A stretch of 64,000 bases of DNA from contig NC_037669.1 in assembly GCF_003255815.1 (NCBI RefSeq), forward strand, positions 48,091,560 to 48,155,559, written 5' to 3'. Each line of letters opens with the position of its first letter. Position 1 is the stretch's first letter. The position numbers and the translations under genes were made by a program. This document shows positions 23,831 to 36,520 of this stretch, piece after piece. The notes beneath the pieces were generated by a model. It was not told the origin of the DNA. It saw only the letters and a program-made list of their open reading frames with translations, and searched no databases. The DNA comes from Theropithecus gelada (lineage: Eukaryota > Chordata > Mammalia > Primates > Cercopithecidae).

Positions 23831-24049
23831 TTTTAAATTTATGTATTTATTGAGACAGGGTCTCACTCTGCCTCCCAGGCTGGAGTGCAGTAGCACGATC
23901 GCAGCTCACTGCAGTCTCGACCTCTGGATTCAAGCAATCCTCCTGCCTCAGCCTCCCTCAAGTAGTGCAACCACAGGCGTGCACCAACACACCCAGCTAC
24001 TTTTGAAATTTTTTTGGAAAGATGGGGTCTCACTATGTTGCCCATGCTG
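23831..24049 (-). mobile_element. AluJ, truncated at its 5' end
   Basis: On the minus strand the right monomer is complete and only the 3' part of the left monomer remains, ending at 'ttgcccatgct'. Old J-type words are present. Confidence 0.85.
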
Positions 24050-24129
24050 AATTTGTCTTTAAAGGGCACGAATAAGATGAATGGACAAAGAAGACCTAGT
24101 CACGTCATGGGGAAACCTGGAAGCCACCC

Positions 24130-24310
24130 CAAGAGCACAGCTTTGCAAGCTGATGAGAGTTCCAATCTCAGCCCAGCTGTGTGATTCTGGGCAACTGTCC
24201 TAACCTCTCTGAACTTCAGTTTCCTCATCTGTTAGGTGGGAATCATGGCAATACCCATCCCCTCCAGGGTCGTCTGAGGAGGGCATAAGGCTGCATGGGT
24301 AGAATGCTTA
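24130..24310 (+). mobile_element. MIR SINE
   Basis: 'gtgtgattctgggcaactgtccta', 'acctctctgaacttcagtttcctcatctg' and 'gggtcgtctgaggagggcataa' match MIR over most of its length. Confidence 0.9.
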
Positions 24311-25060
24311 CCTTTAGGCACACAAGAGACAATAAATTTATATAAAGGAAAAAGTTGGTGGTCCCATATGATGAATTATTAAACAGCTCTACAAATAAAG
24401 GAGAGCCTCTCTGGGCCTCAGTTTCCCTCTTGAACAAAGAAAAATTGGTCTTGGGAGCTCACTAGGTGGCTCCTCGACTCTCTGCAGCGACCCCTCCCTT
24501 CCTGACCATGGCTGTGACTCCCTGGCAGCTGAGTAGCTGGGTAGGAGAGGGACATGGCTCAGTCTGTCTGTTGGGCCATGCATCAGTCTCAGCTTAGACC
24601 CAGCCTTGCCTGTCACAGGAGAGGGCGGGGGAGGGGAGGGGAGCCCAGAGGCCCAACTCCTCTACCCCTGGGCCCTGCCCCTCTGGCTCAGCCAGCAGGA
24701 AAGGCCAGTGGAAGGTGGGGGGCTTGTCTCGCCACCCTCTCCCCCAGGGAGGGGCATTTGTGGCCAGATCCAGTTTCTGGCAGGACTGGTTAGTCCAGGT
24801 GGCCTGGATGGATGGCTGAGATAAGGTCTGTGCAGGTTGGCCAGGCTGGGCAGGAGACCCAAGCAGGACAAAGACAGGAGAGCCCTGGCCCAGCCTGATT
24901 CACAGGTGGAGTGAGGAGCTGCCCCTGTTTTGTCCCAGCCTCTGTCACCAGCTTTTGGGGGCCAGGCACCCAGGTATCCTCTCAGAACCTCCCTTCGCTG
25001 CCTGCAGTGAGGTGGCACAGAAGGAAGTGATCCTGGGGAGAGGTGGTACAGGTCCGAGGT
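24311..25060. other. Unique intergenic DNA
   Basis: No gene recognised. Confidence 0.4.
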
Positions 25061-25084
25061 GACCCAGCACTGGGGGCGCTGCAA
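25061..25084 (+). promoter_or_regulatory. CTCF-like motif
   Basis: CCCAGCACTGGGGGCGCTGC resembles the CTCF core (CCASYAGRKGGCGCT) with mismatches. Low confidence because it rests on the motif alone. Confidence 0.25.
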
Positions 25085-25930
25085 GGAAGAGTTTATACCA
25101 GCCCCTGATGAGGCTCTAAAGCCCAGAGACAGCATGACCTGGGGCTGCCTGGGTGTGAGGTTGTTCAGGATTCTGGATTGCAGGTAGGCACCATCTTGGT
25201 TTCTCTGTCTTTGTCTGACATTCCAGAAGCTCCCAGGGCCTGGCTGGGCCAGCTCCCCTGATGGGTTTGGTTCTCACACATGCAATCACAAAAGCCATGC
25301 TGCCAGCCATCAGTACAGCCTCAGGCCTGTACCACTTCCGTCCCTCATCAGCGGGGTGCCCTCTGCCTGGTGGTTCCTGCCAGCCTCAGGCCAGGGGTTC
25401 AGAGAGCAAGTCTCTCTCATAGGTGCTGTAGCCCCAGGGACCCAGGGCAGAGCACAGCTCAGTCTCCCAGGCTGCCAGCAATTCACTTTCTATACTGAAC
25501 ATTCTGTTTCCTCCTCCACCACCACAGCTCTCCCTCTCCGTGCCCTGTGTGCTCTGCCGCCACGGTCCCCTTGCCGTCGCCTCTGGTCTGGTTCACCAAT
25601 GGGGATACCAGCTGAAGACTGGAAGGGTGGAAGGAGAGAGTGGCCAGAATTACTCATCCAGCTCCTCCTGGGTCGAGGCTGGCCATGTCCTGACTAAGAG
25701 CCACAGCCACCACTGTGGTGGGAGGGTGGCCCTCTCCCAGTCTGCTGCTTGGGAGAGCTCCAGTAACAGCCCTGCTCCCATTCCCCAGAGGCAAGAATGG
25801 CAGCTTCCTGCTGTCTGTACTGTCACCATCCTCTATACAGCACCGGTAAATGGCCAGCTCATTAAGCCCTTTCCCCTAATTTACAGGCTACCTCTCCTGC
25901 CAGGATCTGATCAGTAAACCTCAGGACTCT
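25085..25930. other. Unique intergenic DNA
   Basis: No gene recognised. A short TAAT-containing patch at 25855-25895 (CTCATTAAGCC, CCTAATTTACAG) is weakly island-like. Confidence 0.4.
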
Positions 25931-25981
25931 CACAGCCCTACAGGGCAGCTGGAGGCATCCCATTTGCAGATGAAGAAACTG

Positions 25982-26770
25982 ACTCAGAATCAAAAACAAC
26001 AAATCCAGAGCCATCACATTACTCAACTTCAAACTATACTATAAGGTCATAGTCACCAAAACAGCATGGTACTGGTATAAAAAATAGTCACATAGACCAA
26101 TGGAACAGAATAGAGAACCCAGAAATAAAGCCAAATACTTACAGCCAACTGATCTTTGACAAAACAAACAAAAACATAAAGTAGAGAAAGGAAACCCTAT
26201 TCAATAAATGGTGCTGGGATAATTGGCAAGCCACATGTAGAATGAAACTGGATCCTCATCTCTCACCTTATACAAAAATCAACTCAAGATGGCTCAAATA
26301 CTTAAATCTAAGACCTGAAACCATAAAGATTCCAGAAGATAACATCGGGAAAACCGTTCTAGACATTGGCTTAGGCAAAGACTTCATGACCAAGAACCCA
26401 AAAGCAAATGCAACGAAAACAAAGATAAATAGATGAGATTTAATTAAACTAAAAAGCTTCTGCACAGCAAAAGAAATAATCAGGCTGGGTGCGGTGGCTC
26501 ACGCCTGTAATCCCAGCACTTTGGGAGGCTGAGGTGGGTGGATCATGAGGTCAGGAGATCGAGACCATCCTGGCTAACATGGTGAAACCCTATCTCTACT
26601 AAAAAATACAACAAAAATTATCTGGGCGTAGTGGTGTGCGCCTGTAGTCCCAGCTACTTGTGAGGCTGAGGCAGGAGAATGGCATGAACCCGGGAGGCGG
26701 AGCTTGTAGTGAGCCAAGATTGCGCCACTGCACTCCAGCCCGGGCGAGAGAGCAAGACTCCATCTCAAAA

Positions 26771-26809
<39 letters not shown>

Positions 26810-27817
26810 AGAAATAATCAGTAGAGTTAACAGACAACCCACAGAGTGGGAGAAAATCTTCACAATCTATATATCTGACAAAGGACTAACATCCAGAATC
26901 TATAAAGAACTCAAACAAATCAGCAAGAAAAAATAAACAATCCCATCAAAAAGTGGGCTAAGGATATGAACAGATGATTCTCAAAATAAGATATACAATG
27001 ACCAACAAACATATGGAAAAATGCTCCACATCACACATTGTCAGGGAAATGCAAATCAAAACCACAATGAGATACGACCTCACTCCTACAAGAATGGCCA
27101 TAATCAAAAAATCAAAAAATAATAGATGTTGGCATGGATGTGGTAAAAAGGGAGTACTTGTTTACACTCTTGGTGGGAATATAAACCAGTACAACCACTA
27201 TGAAAACAGTGTGGAAATTCGTTAAAGAACTGAAAGTAGATCTACCATTTGATCCAGCAATCCCCCTCCTAGGTATCTACCCAGAGGAAAAGAAGTCATT
27301 ATACAAAAAATATACTTGCACACACATGTTTATAACAGCACAATTTGTAATTGCAAAAATATGGAACCAGCCTAAATGCCCATCAGTCAACAAGTGGATA
27401 AAGAAAATGTGGTGTATATATATATACCATGGACTACTACTCAGCCATAAAAAGTAACAAAATAATGACATTCGTAGCATCCTGGGTGGGATTGGAGACC
27501 ATTATTCTAAGTGAAGCAACTCAGCAATGGAAAAATCAAACATCGTATGTTCTCACTCATATGTGGGTGATAAGCTATGAGGACGCAAAGGCATAAGAAT
27601 GATCCATTGGACTTTGGCGACGCAGGGGAAAGGGTGAGGGATAAAAGATTACACATTGGGTACAGTGTACACTGCTCAGCTGATGGGTGCACCAAAATCT
27701 CAGAAATCACTGCTAAATAACTTGTTCATGTAACCAATCACCACCTGTTCCCCCAAAAACCTATTGAATTAAAAAAAACTTAAAAATAAAATTAAAAAAG
27801 AAAAAGAAAAGTAAAGA
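25982..27817 (+). mobile_element. L1PB-type LINE, 5'-truncated
   Basis: Plus-strand L1 beginning inside ORF2 and ending in an A-rich tail. Translated pieces are recognisable: a frame at 26242-26436 carrying the KLDPHLSPYTKINS region, and 27200-27457 with DPAIPLLGIYPEE, both typical of the C-terminal part of L1 ORF2p. Frame breaks and stops show it is inactive. The target-site duplication is aagaaactga (25972-25981 and 27818-27827). The 3' end words 'gggtacagtgtacactgctc' and 'accacctgttcccccaaaaacc' point to an L1PB-type primate element. An AluY lies inside. Confidence 0.9.
26483..26806 (+). mobile_element. AluY inside the L1
   Basis: Full-length dimeric Alu with AluY diagnostic words 'gaggtcaggagatcgagaccatc' (first 20 bases diagnostic) and 'aacccgggaggcggagcttg'. 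The target-site duplication is aaaagaaataatca (26469-26482 and 26807-26820). The tail ends in GAAAA repeats. It is younger than the host L1, whose frame resumes after it. Confidence 0.95.
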
Positions 27818-27880
27818 AAGAAACTGAGGCTCAGAGAGAGCTCGCTTCCCCACAGGGCCCTCCTTTATGAGACCCAAGAG

Positions 27881-29295
27881 CTGAACCACGAATGACCTCC
27901 CCAAAAAGCCTGGAATTCAGGCTACCGTGGGGCCTGCTGCAGGCCTCTGACCCAGCCCTTGGCCCAGCTCAGAGCTGAGGTGCCCCCTCAGCGCCCAGGG
28001 GCATCTGGGTTCCCCCAGCTGCAGCCCAGCCTGATCCCAGTGCTGACTTCCATGCAAGGAAAGGCAGCCCATGATCTGTCGTCTGCAGGGAGACACCCCT
28101 GGCCAGGGAACAGGCTCCAGGTCTCGTCCTGCAAGCCAGCTTATCCTCTCTGCTGCCATCCTTCCCATCCTGTGAACTGCTCCTTGTCATTTCCATTCTT
28201 CAGGTGGGGAAACTGAGGCACACATCAGCGCTCGGGACCAGTGGTTCTGTACTGAAACTTGGGCCCTTCCTGACCAGATCTGCTGTTCAACCCTGAAGAA
28301 GGCCCCTCAGCTTCAGGGCCCAAGGAAGTGATGGGGAAGGGGTGGTAGGGAGTCTAGAGCCCCCTAGAGGCTAAGAGGATTGCAACTGTGTGCCTGGAAC
28401 ACTGCAGGCGGGTGGGGAGCAGGTGTCTCTATAGCTGGGCTCTGGCCTCCAGAATGGGCATGAGGCCTCTGTGGGGCAGGAGGAGACTGGTGGCTTGCCC
28501 TTTCCCCTGCCTTCTCACTTCAGCCTCAGGTCACACCTCCAGCAGGAGCAGCGGCAGGGTGTGGGTGTCTGCAATCCACACAGAGGCTCTCGCTCCCCTG
28601 CCCCAGGGCTGCTCCGAGATTTGGACCAGGGATGGAAGACAGCCGGCAGTGGCCAGCCTTCCATTCTCTTCCTATAGATGCCTCTCCCCGTCACCAAGGG
28701 AGGAGCCCCCCTCTACCCCCAGCTAGGGATGCTAGTGGAAGGAGCCCTTAGCTCACCTGGTCACCATCTCCCTTCATTCTCAGCACAGACCTTGGGAAAG
28801 GCAACCCAAGGCTCACCTTAGCCTGAGCTCCCCTGAAAGGACTGTCTGGAAGAAAGGAGTCTGTGTGCAGGAAGTTTTGGTGGGCAGCAATGGCAGGGGA
28901 TAGGAGTGAGTGAGCCACAGGGGAGCCAGGCAGGGAAGGAGGAAAAGCAGCAGGAGGCACCGCCAACCCAGCCACCTCTGTGGGGTTCTGCACTCCACCC
29001 CAAGAGGATATCCGTGGAAACCTGTGGGAGGTGCTGAATCCTGTGTGGCCCAGGGATGGCAGAGGGGCACACAGCCATAGGCTCCCATCCATCCATTGGG
29101 CCACCCAGTGACCTTGTGCTTCTGGGTTGCACTGTGTGAGTGCCAAGCAGTTCCCACAGGCGGTCCTCACAGCATGCCAGCTCTGGCAAGTGGCAAGTTG
29201 CAAAGCTGTGCAAAGACCACATGGAAGAGACCATGATAGCACTGTAGCTGGGACAAGCAGGAGGTCAAGAGGACATGAAGTGGGCACAGGGGTAT
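27881..29295. other. Unique intergenic DNA with a MIR trace
   Basis: No gene recognised. A minus-strand MIR trace is at 28165-28235 ('ttcaggtggggaaactgaggc'). Confidence 0.45.
28356..28376 (-). promoter_or_regulatory. CTCF-like motif
   Basis: On the minus strand AGCCTCTAGGGGGCTCTAG matches the central YAGGGGGC part of the CTCF consensus. It is opposite in orientation to the two weaker candidates at 12161 and 25061. Motif evidence only. Confidence 0.3.
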
Positions 29296-30600
29296 CTGAT
29301 GCAGTTCACGGTTAAAAATAATGGTTGTGAAATAGAAAATCTGAAGTATAGCAAGGCCAACAGATCACACAGCGACTGCCGCTGAAGAGATAGTTTATTA
29401 CTCACAGTTCTTTAGAGGAGGGGGCCGCCTGGGAGGCACTGGGTGGGCCAGGAGGCAGAGGGAGGGCGGACCAGAGGGCAGGAGCCGCCATCATGGAATT
29501 AATGGTGAAGTGGGTAAGCAGGTGTAGGGCTGATTTGTTTGAATAATTTCAGGGCTCTGGGGCACAGGGCTGCCCCTGGTTGTCTGGTCCTGGCCCTTGG
29601 GGGGATAGGGGAGAGGGTTGGTGGTCTGGAGTGTGAGATTACAAAAAAGAAGGTAGCTGGGGTGTGGACACTGGGTTGGGTGGTTTTGCCTTTGAAAGGT
29701 GAGCTCAGAGCGAGTCATGTCTTATCACCATGGATTGGCCGACCCTGAGAGAGGTGGTCCCTCCAGGCTCAGCAAGGCCCCAGGTGTCAAAGCATCAGAA
29801 CAAAGACACTGAAGGAGGTGGTTGCTCAAGGCCACCCGCCACCCCTGACCAGCTTGGCCCTGCTTGTGGCATCACTGAGTCCTGTGTGTCCAGAGCTTAA
29901 ATCAAGGTGGCAGCCAGCCTGGATCTTTGTTCAGTGTTGATACACAAGTCATGGATGGGTCACAGTCCCTCCTGCTGCACCTGGTCTCAGGGCTGGAACT
30001 GATGCTCAGCAGCACCCCCACCTCACTGCCTGTTCTGGAAGCCCCCGCCTTGGCCCGCATGGCAGCTGCTCTGGGGTGTTTGCCTGGTGGGGTGGCCGGC
30101 TCTTCCTCGGGGGACCTGAGACCTCAGTTGGCTTGCCCTTGTCCAGCCGAGGTTGCTGCAGGTGCCCACTGGTCATTATCCCCACATACGGAAGGACCAG
30201 GAGAAGCCCCAGAGCCTTCCCTGAGTTTTAGATGTCTCCTCTCCACCCTGGGCAGCAGCAGTAGTCTTCTCACGGTGGCCAAGTTGGTCACTGTCACCAG
30301 CAGGCTCACTGCTGGGCTGTGGTTGTGGCTTCAGGTTCAGTGGCATATTTGACATGTGTCCCATCCCACCACCAAGCCAGGACCTCCAATTTGGCAGAAC
30401 CAAACATTGTGGGGCAGGAAGTCTGTGTTCTGCAAAAGGGAATGATGGTGAGTGGGCCTCCTCCCCACACTCCGGGTGTGTATTCTGGTTCCAGGGCCCA
30501 GCCTGGGCTCACTGCACACACTGCTGCCAGCAGGACAAGACCCCAGCCCTCGGGCTGCTAGTCAGGCAGGCACCTGAGCTGAGTCTCTGATGGGCCACTC
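29296..30600 (-). mobile_element. Unassigned, possibly ERV-L 3' part
   Basis: This stretch has no gene. It directly continues the ERV-L-like sequence to its right and lies where the 3' part of a minus-strand provirus (after integrase) would be. I could not match it block by block, so membership is tentative. There is an A-rich TTTATTACTCACAG patch near 29394. Confidence 0.3.
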
Positions 30601-32295
30601 CTCTTAGACCAGCTGCTTCTGAGTGATGTGAAGTAAAGTGAGGTCAGGGCACCCATTCTTATATTCCTGTTGCCCTCTCCTTACAGCAGCTCAGTCCCCT
30701 AGTCCAAGGCAATTGTGTAGGATGCCAGGGTTCCCTGAGAAGTAAGCTTTTAAACTCAAGGATTGCATTGTACATAACGGACTAACTTCTCTCCTGGGTA
30801 TCAAGAATGGTACCAATTCTGTATCATCCTGGGGTACACTGAGAAAGTCATCACTCAAATCATTTTCTGTGTGTTCGGTTCAGATGGGAAACTGATTGAG
30901 AAGCCTCCTGCCCTGCTGGAGAAATGTTGCCACCAGATCCCCGTGAGCCCTGGGATGGTGATGTCAGTGGAGGTTCTGCAGCCAGAAGGCAAACCAGGGT
31001 GGGTGCACATGTGAGCTGCTGCCCCTCCATGGAGGGACAGGGTCCAAAGTAACCAACCTACCAGTGAGTAGCTGTCAGTCTCAAGGGATGTCCCCAATTG
31101 CCAACTCAGCATCTGTCTCTGCCGCTGCGGTTGCTTATTTCCCAGCAACAGTAGCAGAGACCGATGGCTCCACTCCTGCCCTCCTGATGCCTCTGTCCAT
31201 AAACGCCTTGTGCAAGTGCTGGAGTGGCCAAGGACACAGGCTGACTGGCGGCCATGGGACAGGTCAGGCTCCCCCGGTTGTCACATCTGTCTGTGGTAGA
31301 TGCACACACTTTGTGCCCAACCTGTCCTTTAACCCCAGACCTCCTGGCCTCAGATCTCCCATGCTCACTCCTTCTGGGTCCATGACCAGCCAGCCTGGCT
31401 GCACAAGTTCATGCCACCCCCTCCTCAGGGCAGGGTCTCTCCCTACAGCAGGAGCCATCGAGGGCAATGCTTATGGGGCTACCTGAAGCACTGCTCCTCT
31501 GCAGGGGTGCTCCTGAGGACTGTAGAACAGCACGGGGATCCATATTTGGTTGCAGACCCGTCTGTGAGCCAGGCCTTTGTTTTTTCTTCTATTAGGTGGC
31601 CTTAGGGGACCCTCCTATGAAGCCATAGGTGATCCCAGGAATAGGTGTCAGCGCAACAGAGATGGGTGACAGGGAGTCTGGGCCTCCTCCGCAGACCTGC
31701 TCAGGTCTGGACCTGAACACCCCCGCCTTCCGTCACACAATGGGTGGCCACTGTGCCAGCCATCCAGCCACCTCAGGACTCAGTGGATCTGACCACAGCC
31801 AGCTGCTGTCACAGGGTCACTGGATGTCCTGGGCTCTGCAGGGCCCAGCAGCATTCCAGGAGCTCCTTCTAGGACGGCACGCCCTCGCTGCAGGACTCTA
31901 AGCAACTTCCTACCAGAACTGGCCGGAGACCCCGCAGGAAGGCGTGTCTGTTGCCATCACATTGTGTGGCCGGGCCTCAGGGCAGATTGACCACAGTCAG
32001 AGCCTTCTGCAGGGGCCTATCTTGCTCTGGGCCCCACTCAAAACGTGTAGCCTTTGAGCCACCTGATGAATACAGAGCAGTATCCCCAAGGCTGATAGCT
32101 GCTGCATCCCAGTCCCAGAAGGCCCACTAAATGCTGTACCTCTTTCTTTGTGGTAAGAGGTGTGAAGGGTAATAGCTTCTCCTTTTCCCCAAAAGAGATT
32201 TCACAGCCTTCCCCAGAGCTTGGGATCCCTCAGGTCCCTACGGATACAGCAAGTCCCATGCATCTTACCAAGGTAACCAGGGTGCATGCCACACT
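30601..32295 (-). mobile_element. ERV-L pol remnant, degraded
   Basis: In plus-strand reading, 'gggtccaaagtaaccaacct' (31040s), 'gagccaggcctttgttttttc', 'gaccctcctatgaagccatagg', 'tctgggccccactcaaaacg' (32020s) and 'aggcccactaaatgctgtacc' follow in order the reverse complement of the ERV-L RNase H/integrase-side pol sequence. No open frame exceeds about 100 codons and many stops and deletions are present, so it is an old, non-coding endogenous retrovirus copy. The reverse-transcriptase active-site part appears to be missing at the right end. No LTR could be identified. Confidence 0.65.
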
Positions 32296-33050
32296 GCTTC
32301 CCAGTCCTCCTTAGCACAGCTTCGTCAGCAGAGTGGACCAGCATGACATTCCATGGCACATTAGTTCCTCCTATGGCACATTAAGCTTTTTAAACTCTGA
32401 TTAAATGGAATCTTTTCACACTGCTAAACTGCACATATGCTGTGATGCATTATTACACCAGTGATTCCAGCTACATATTTTTTGGCCTCTCTTGGTCTTG
32501 GGTATCTAGGGGTCCAGAGGGACATAGAATTACACTCTTTCAGGTTCATGATGATTATTTTGGGTAGTGGGGTTTGGGAGCAATGATTTAATTTTGTTTT
32601 TAAATTTCTCTGTATTGTTTAAGTTTTAGAGTGACCTAGTTTAGTTGTGATTAAATAACATGTAAGCATTCAGTAAAAATTACTGAATGTATCATTTCAG
32701 CCAAAATGCTGGAGTCGGGTGAGTTTAGATGGGAACCAGGGTCGACCTAACAGAACAGTGGGGGAACTAGAAGCCGGGCTCCTCTGGAGATAGGTGGGAG
32801 ACTCCCTGGAGGTGGACTGAAGGCAAACCTGGCTGTGCTCCAGGCCCAGGTTCACATCAAAGGGCATGATCTGGTAGGGAGGGTGTTGGAGACCATCCGG
32901 ACCTTCCAGGAGCTTAGAAGTCAGAAGCAGGTCTAGACCCCAGGAAAGGCGCTGACACGATGAGACAGGGATGATGTCTATTCCAGCAGGCTGGAGGCGA
33001 GAAAGGCCAGTGGACAGGAGAACAAACACAGTATTGAAAACACTCATGTG
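32296..33050. other. AT-rich intergenic segment, unassigned
   Basis: 32380-32700 is distinctly AT-rich with TTAAAT-, GATTAAAT- and TTTTTAAATTT-type words. It could be an L1 3' UTR-like or DNA transposon remnant, but no consensus is recognised. No gene. Confidence 0.35.
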
Positions 33051-33054
33051 ATCC

Positions 33055-33232
33055 TTCAGCCGTACAGTGCTCTAAACACTTATTCGTATCTTCCAAACGA
33101 CCACAATAAGTAGGGTCTATAGTTATTCCCATTTTACAAATGTGGAAACTGAGGCAAGGAAAACTTTAATACTTACCTGAAGGAAACTGAGGCAGGAGTC
33201 TAGATCTGGACATTGGGTCAGCTTTAATTCCC
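33055..33232 (-). mobile_element. MIR SINE
   Basis: 'gtgctctaaacacttattcg', 'agttattcccattttacaaatg' and 'tggaaactgaggcaagg' give a minus-strand MIR, followed by a partial second copy of 'gaaactgaggca'. Confidence 0.85.
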
Positions 33233-33239
33233 TCACCCA

Positions 33240-33774
33240 TGCAATGTTTTCAACAAATATTTCCATGTGCCTGGTGCTGTTTCTGGTACTGAGAAGACAG
33301 AAGTGCACCAACTGCCCCCCAACATACCCTGCCCCCAGGGCAGCCCCACCTGGTAGGGAGGATGAATGCAATATGGAAACACACAGATCTATTGTTACAA
33401 ACAAGGACAGGGCCTTGAAGCAAGAGTATACAAGATGCTCACCTGACTAGGGGTCAGGGCAGGGTTCCTGGAACAAATAACATTTTAGCAGAAGGCCGGG
33501 TGCGGTGGCTCAAGCCTGTAATCCCAGCACTTTGGAAGGCCGAGACGGGCAGATCACGAGGTCAGGAGATCGAGACCATGCTGGCTAACATGGTGAAACC
33601 CCGTCTCTACTAAAATACAAAAAAAAAAATTAGCCAGGTGTGGTGGCAGGCTATAGTCCCAGCTACTTGGGAGGCTGAGGCAGGAGAATGGCGTAAACCC
33701 GGGAGGCGGAGCTTGCAGTGAGCCAAGATCATGCCACTGCACTCCAGCCCGGGTGACAGAGCGAGACTCCGTCT

Positions 33775-33825
<51 letters not shown>

Positions 33826-34195
33826 GCAGAGGCTGAAAGAATCCATAGAAGTTAGGGGTTGAAGAACATTCTGGGCAGAGGGAACAGTGTGTGCAAGGGC
33901 CCTGTGGTAAGCAGGAGAGTCATTCATTAGGGGCTTCAAAAGCGGTGCCACATAGGGCTTAGCAAGCAAGAGGGAGTCTGGTGGGAGATGGGAATGAAAA
34001 GGTGGCAGAACCTTGTGGCTAGGATAAGGATTTCATTCTTGGCAGGATGGTTTTGAGGAGGGCAGTAGCTGGTCTAATTGACATTTTCACAGAACACTGG
34101 CTGCTGCATAGAGTCAGGAGGCAAAGGAGAAAGCAGGAAGACACGCGAGGAGGTGATCATGGTAACATGGGCAAGAGGGGGTGGTTGCCTGGGCC
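33240..34195 (-). mobile_element. L2 LINE, split by an AluY
   Basis: 'caacaaatatttccatgtgcctggtgctg', 'attctgggcagagggaacag', 'gtgcaagggccctgtgg' and 'aaggatttcattcttggcagg' follow reverse-complement L2 on both sides of the Alu at 33494-33819. Confidence 0.8.
33494..33819 (+). mobile_element. AluY with 45-base pure A tail
   Basis: Full-length Alu with AluY diagnostics ('cgaggtcaggagatcgagac', 'gggaggcggagcttgcagtg'). The target-site duplication attttagcaga occurs at 33482-33492 and 33820-33830. The tail from 33776 to 33820 is uninterrupted A, which decays quickly, so this is the most recent insertion in the window and a likely presence/absence or length polymorphism. Confidence 0.95.
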
Positions 34196-34517
34196 GCAGC
34201 AGGGAAGGGGCTGCCCTCCTTAAGATTTCTTGCAAGTCCCTCACACTCTCACTTATAGCCCTCCAGCTAGAACTTAGTCCCATGGCCACACCCAACTGCA
34301 AGGGAGCCTAAGAAATGTGATCTTTATTCCCAGCACCCCTGTGCCATGGAAGACTCTGGCATTCTGTTTCTAGGGAAGAAAAGGGGGATGGATATTGCAG
34401 CAGATATCTAGAGGCTCTGCCAGTGTGATTTCATTTTCTTTTATTTTTTCAGGGATATGCCATAATTTTTCCCCTGCTTGGTTGAGGTGCGGTTGACAAT
34501 CTGCCACTGTGATTCAG

Positions 34518-36096
34518 ACTTGGTGGTGGTGATGGTGCCAATGAGGCTGGAAGTGATAGAGGTTAGGTCACAGGTGGTGGTAGGAATGAAGTGGCAATGC
34601 TGGCACTAGGGGTGGCAATGAGGATGTTTGTGGTGGCCATGGTGGCTTCCTGAAGGTGAGAGCAATGACCGCTGGCAAGGTGGGGGGTCCATTTACTGGT
34701 GGTGCATGTGAGGTGATAGAGAAGGTGGTGGTGGTGAAGGTGGTGGTGGTGGAGGTGATGGTAGTGTCTCATTGATGGTGATGGTCATGGTCATGGTGAT
34801 GTGTGAGGTGATGCTGGTGATACTGATGTGTATGGCAACAATATTGATATTGCTGATATAGAAGGTGACAGTAGCAGTGGTGGTGTGGGTTTGTGTTAGT
34901 AATGATAGTGAAGCCTGTAGCAGTGGTGATGATGTTGCTAACACTAAAGGTGATAATAACATTTGGGATGATGGTGGTGAGGCTGATATATGTGTTGATG
35001 GTGATGATGGTGGTGGTGGTGATGATAGTGGTGGTGGTAGTGGTAATAATGATAGTGGTGGTGGTGGTGATGGTGATAATGGTGGGGATAGTGATGATGG
35101 TGGTGGTGGAGGTGGTGGTGATGGTGATGGTGGTGGTGATGATGATTATAGTGGTGCCAGTGATGATAGTGATGGTGATGGTGGTGGTGATGGTGGTAGT
35201 GGTGATGATGGTGGTGATGATGATGGTGGTGGTGGTGGTGGTGATGGTGATAGTAGTGGTGCTGCTGGAGGTGATGGGGATGGTGATGGTGGTGGTGATG
35301 GTGGTGGTGGTGCCGCTGGAGGTGCTGGAGATGGTAGGAATGGTGATGGTGGTGATGGTGGTGGTGGTGATGGTGATGATGGTGGTAGTGATGATAGTAG
35401 TGGTTGTGGTGGTGGTGATGGTGATGGAGGTAGTGGTTGTGGTATGATGTTAGTGATGGTGGTGGGGATGGCAATGGTGGTGGTGATGGTGATAGTAGCA
35501 ATGGTGATGGTGGTGGTGGTAGTGGTGATGATGATAGTGGTGGTGATGGTGATGGCGATGATGGTGGTGGTGATGATAGTGGTGGTGGTGGTAATGATGA
35601 TGATGGTGGTGCTGGTGGTGGTGGTGATGGTGGTGATGGTGGTTGTGGTGGTGCTGGAGGTGGTGGGCTGGTGATGATGGAAGTGGTGGTGTTTATGGTG
35701 ACAGTGGTGGTGGTAAAGGTGATAGTCATGGTGGTGTGTTGGTCGTGGTGGTGATGGAGATGGTAATGGTGATCGTGGTGGTGGTGGTCATGGTGGTGGT
35801 CATGGTGGTGATGGTGATGGAGGTGGTGGTGATGGTGGTAGTGGCAATGGAGGTGGTGATGATGATGGTGATGGTGATAGTGGTGATCATGGTGGTGGCG
35901 ATGGTGGCGGTGGTAATGATGATGGAGGTGGTGGTCATGGTGATGATGGTGATGGTGGTAGTCATGGTGATGGTGATGGTGGTGGTAATGGTGGTGCTGG
36001 TAGTGCTTGTGCTAGTGGTAAAGCTGATGTTCATGATAAGGGTAATGCTTTTGCTGACACCAGTATAATGTGTATGGCTGTAATGGTGATGGTAAC
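34518..36096. repeat. 1.6 kb (GGT/GAT)n trinucleotide-type array
   Basis: The plus strand is built of tggtggtgatgg words in changing order; interruptions keep the three-base phase for long distances. As a result one frame stays open for 269 codons (Gly/Asp-rich, 34865-35674) and the opposite strand for 261 codons (His/Pro/Ser/Thr-rich). Embedded 'gctgctggaggtg' words recur near 35260, 35310 and 35650, hinting at higher-order units. The right end is cut by an MST-type LTR, with array continuing after it. Confidence 0.95.
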
Positions 36097-36520
36097 TGAT
36101 ATAGTTTGGATATTTGTCCCTCCAAATCTCATATTAAAATGTAATTCTCAGTGTTGGAGGTGGGGCCTGGTGGGAGGTGACTGGATCATGGGAGCAGATT
36201 TCTCACGAATGGCTTATAGCACTCTCCACTTGGTGCCGTCCTTGTGATAGTAAAAGAGTTCCCACAATATCTGGTTGCTTAAAAAATGTGTGGCACCTCC
36301 CCCACACTCTCTCATTCCTGCTTTCACCATGTGATGTGCCTGCTCCCCCTTCGCTTTCTGCTATGATTGTAAACTTCCTGAGGCCTCCCTGGAAACCGAG
36401 CAGATGTTGGTACCATGCTTGTAGAGCCTGCAAGAACCATGACCCAATTAAACCTCTTTTATTTATAAATTACCCAGCCTCAGGTATTTCTTTATAGCAA
36501 CATAAGAACGGCCTAACACA
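36097..36520 (+). mobile_element. Solo MST-type MaLR LTR
   Basis: A complete LTR starts with tgatatagtttggatatttg and shows 'gaggtggggcctggtgggagg', 'gactggatcatggg' and 'accatgtgatgtgcc', with an LTR polyadenylation-type region 'ccaattaaacctctttta' and the end 'acggcctaacaca'. Flanking gtaac/gtaat fit a five-base target duplication. No internal MaLR sequence is adjacent, so it is a solo LTR. It inserted into the GGT/GAT array. Confidence 0.85.

Larger units (their letters stand above)
25932..27880 (-). mobile_element. MIR SINE split by an L1
   Basis: The reverse-complement MIR core 'atttgcagatgaagaaactga' stops at 25981 and resumes at 27818 with 'aagaaactgaggctcagagag'. The repeated aagaaactga is the target-site duplication of the L1 between the halves. 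The coordinates cover both halves and the insertion. Confidence 0.85.
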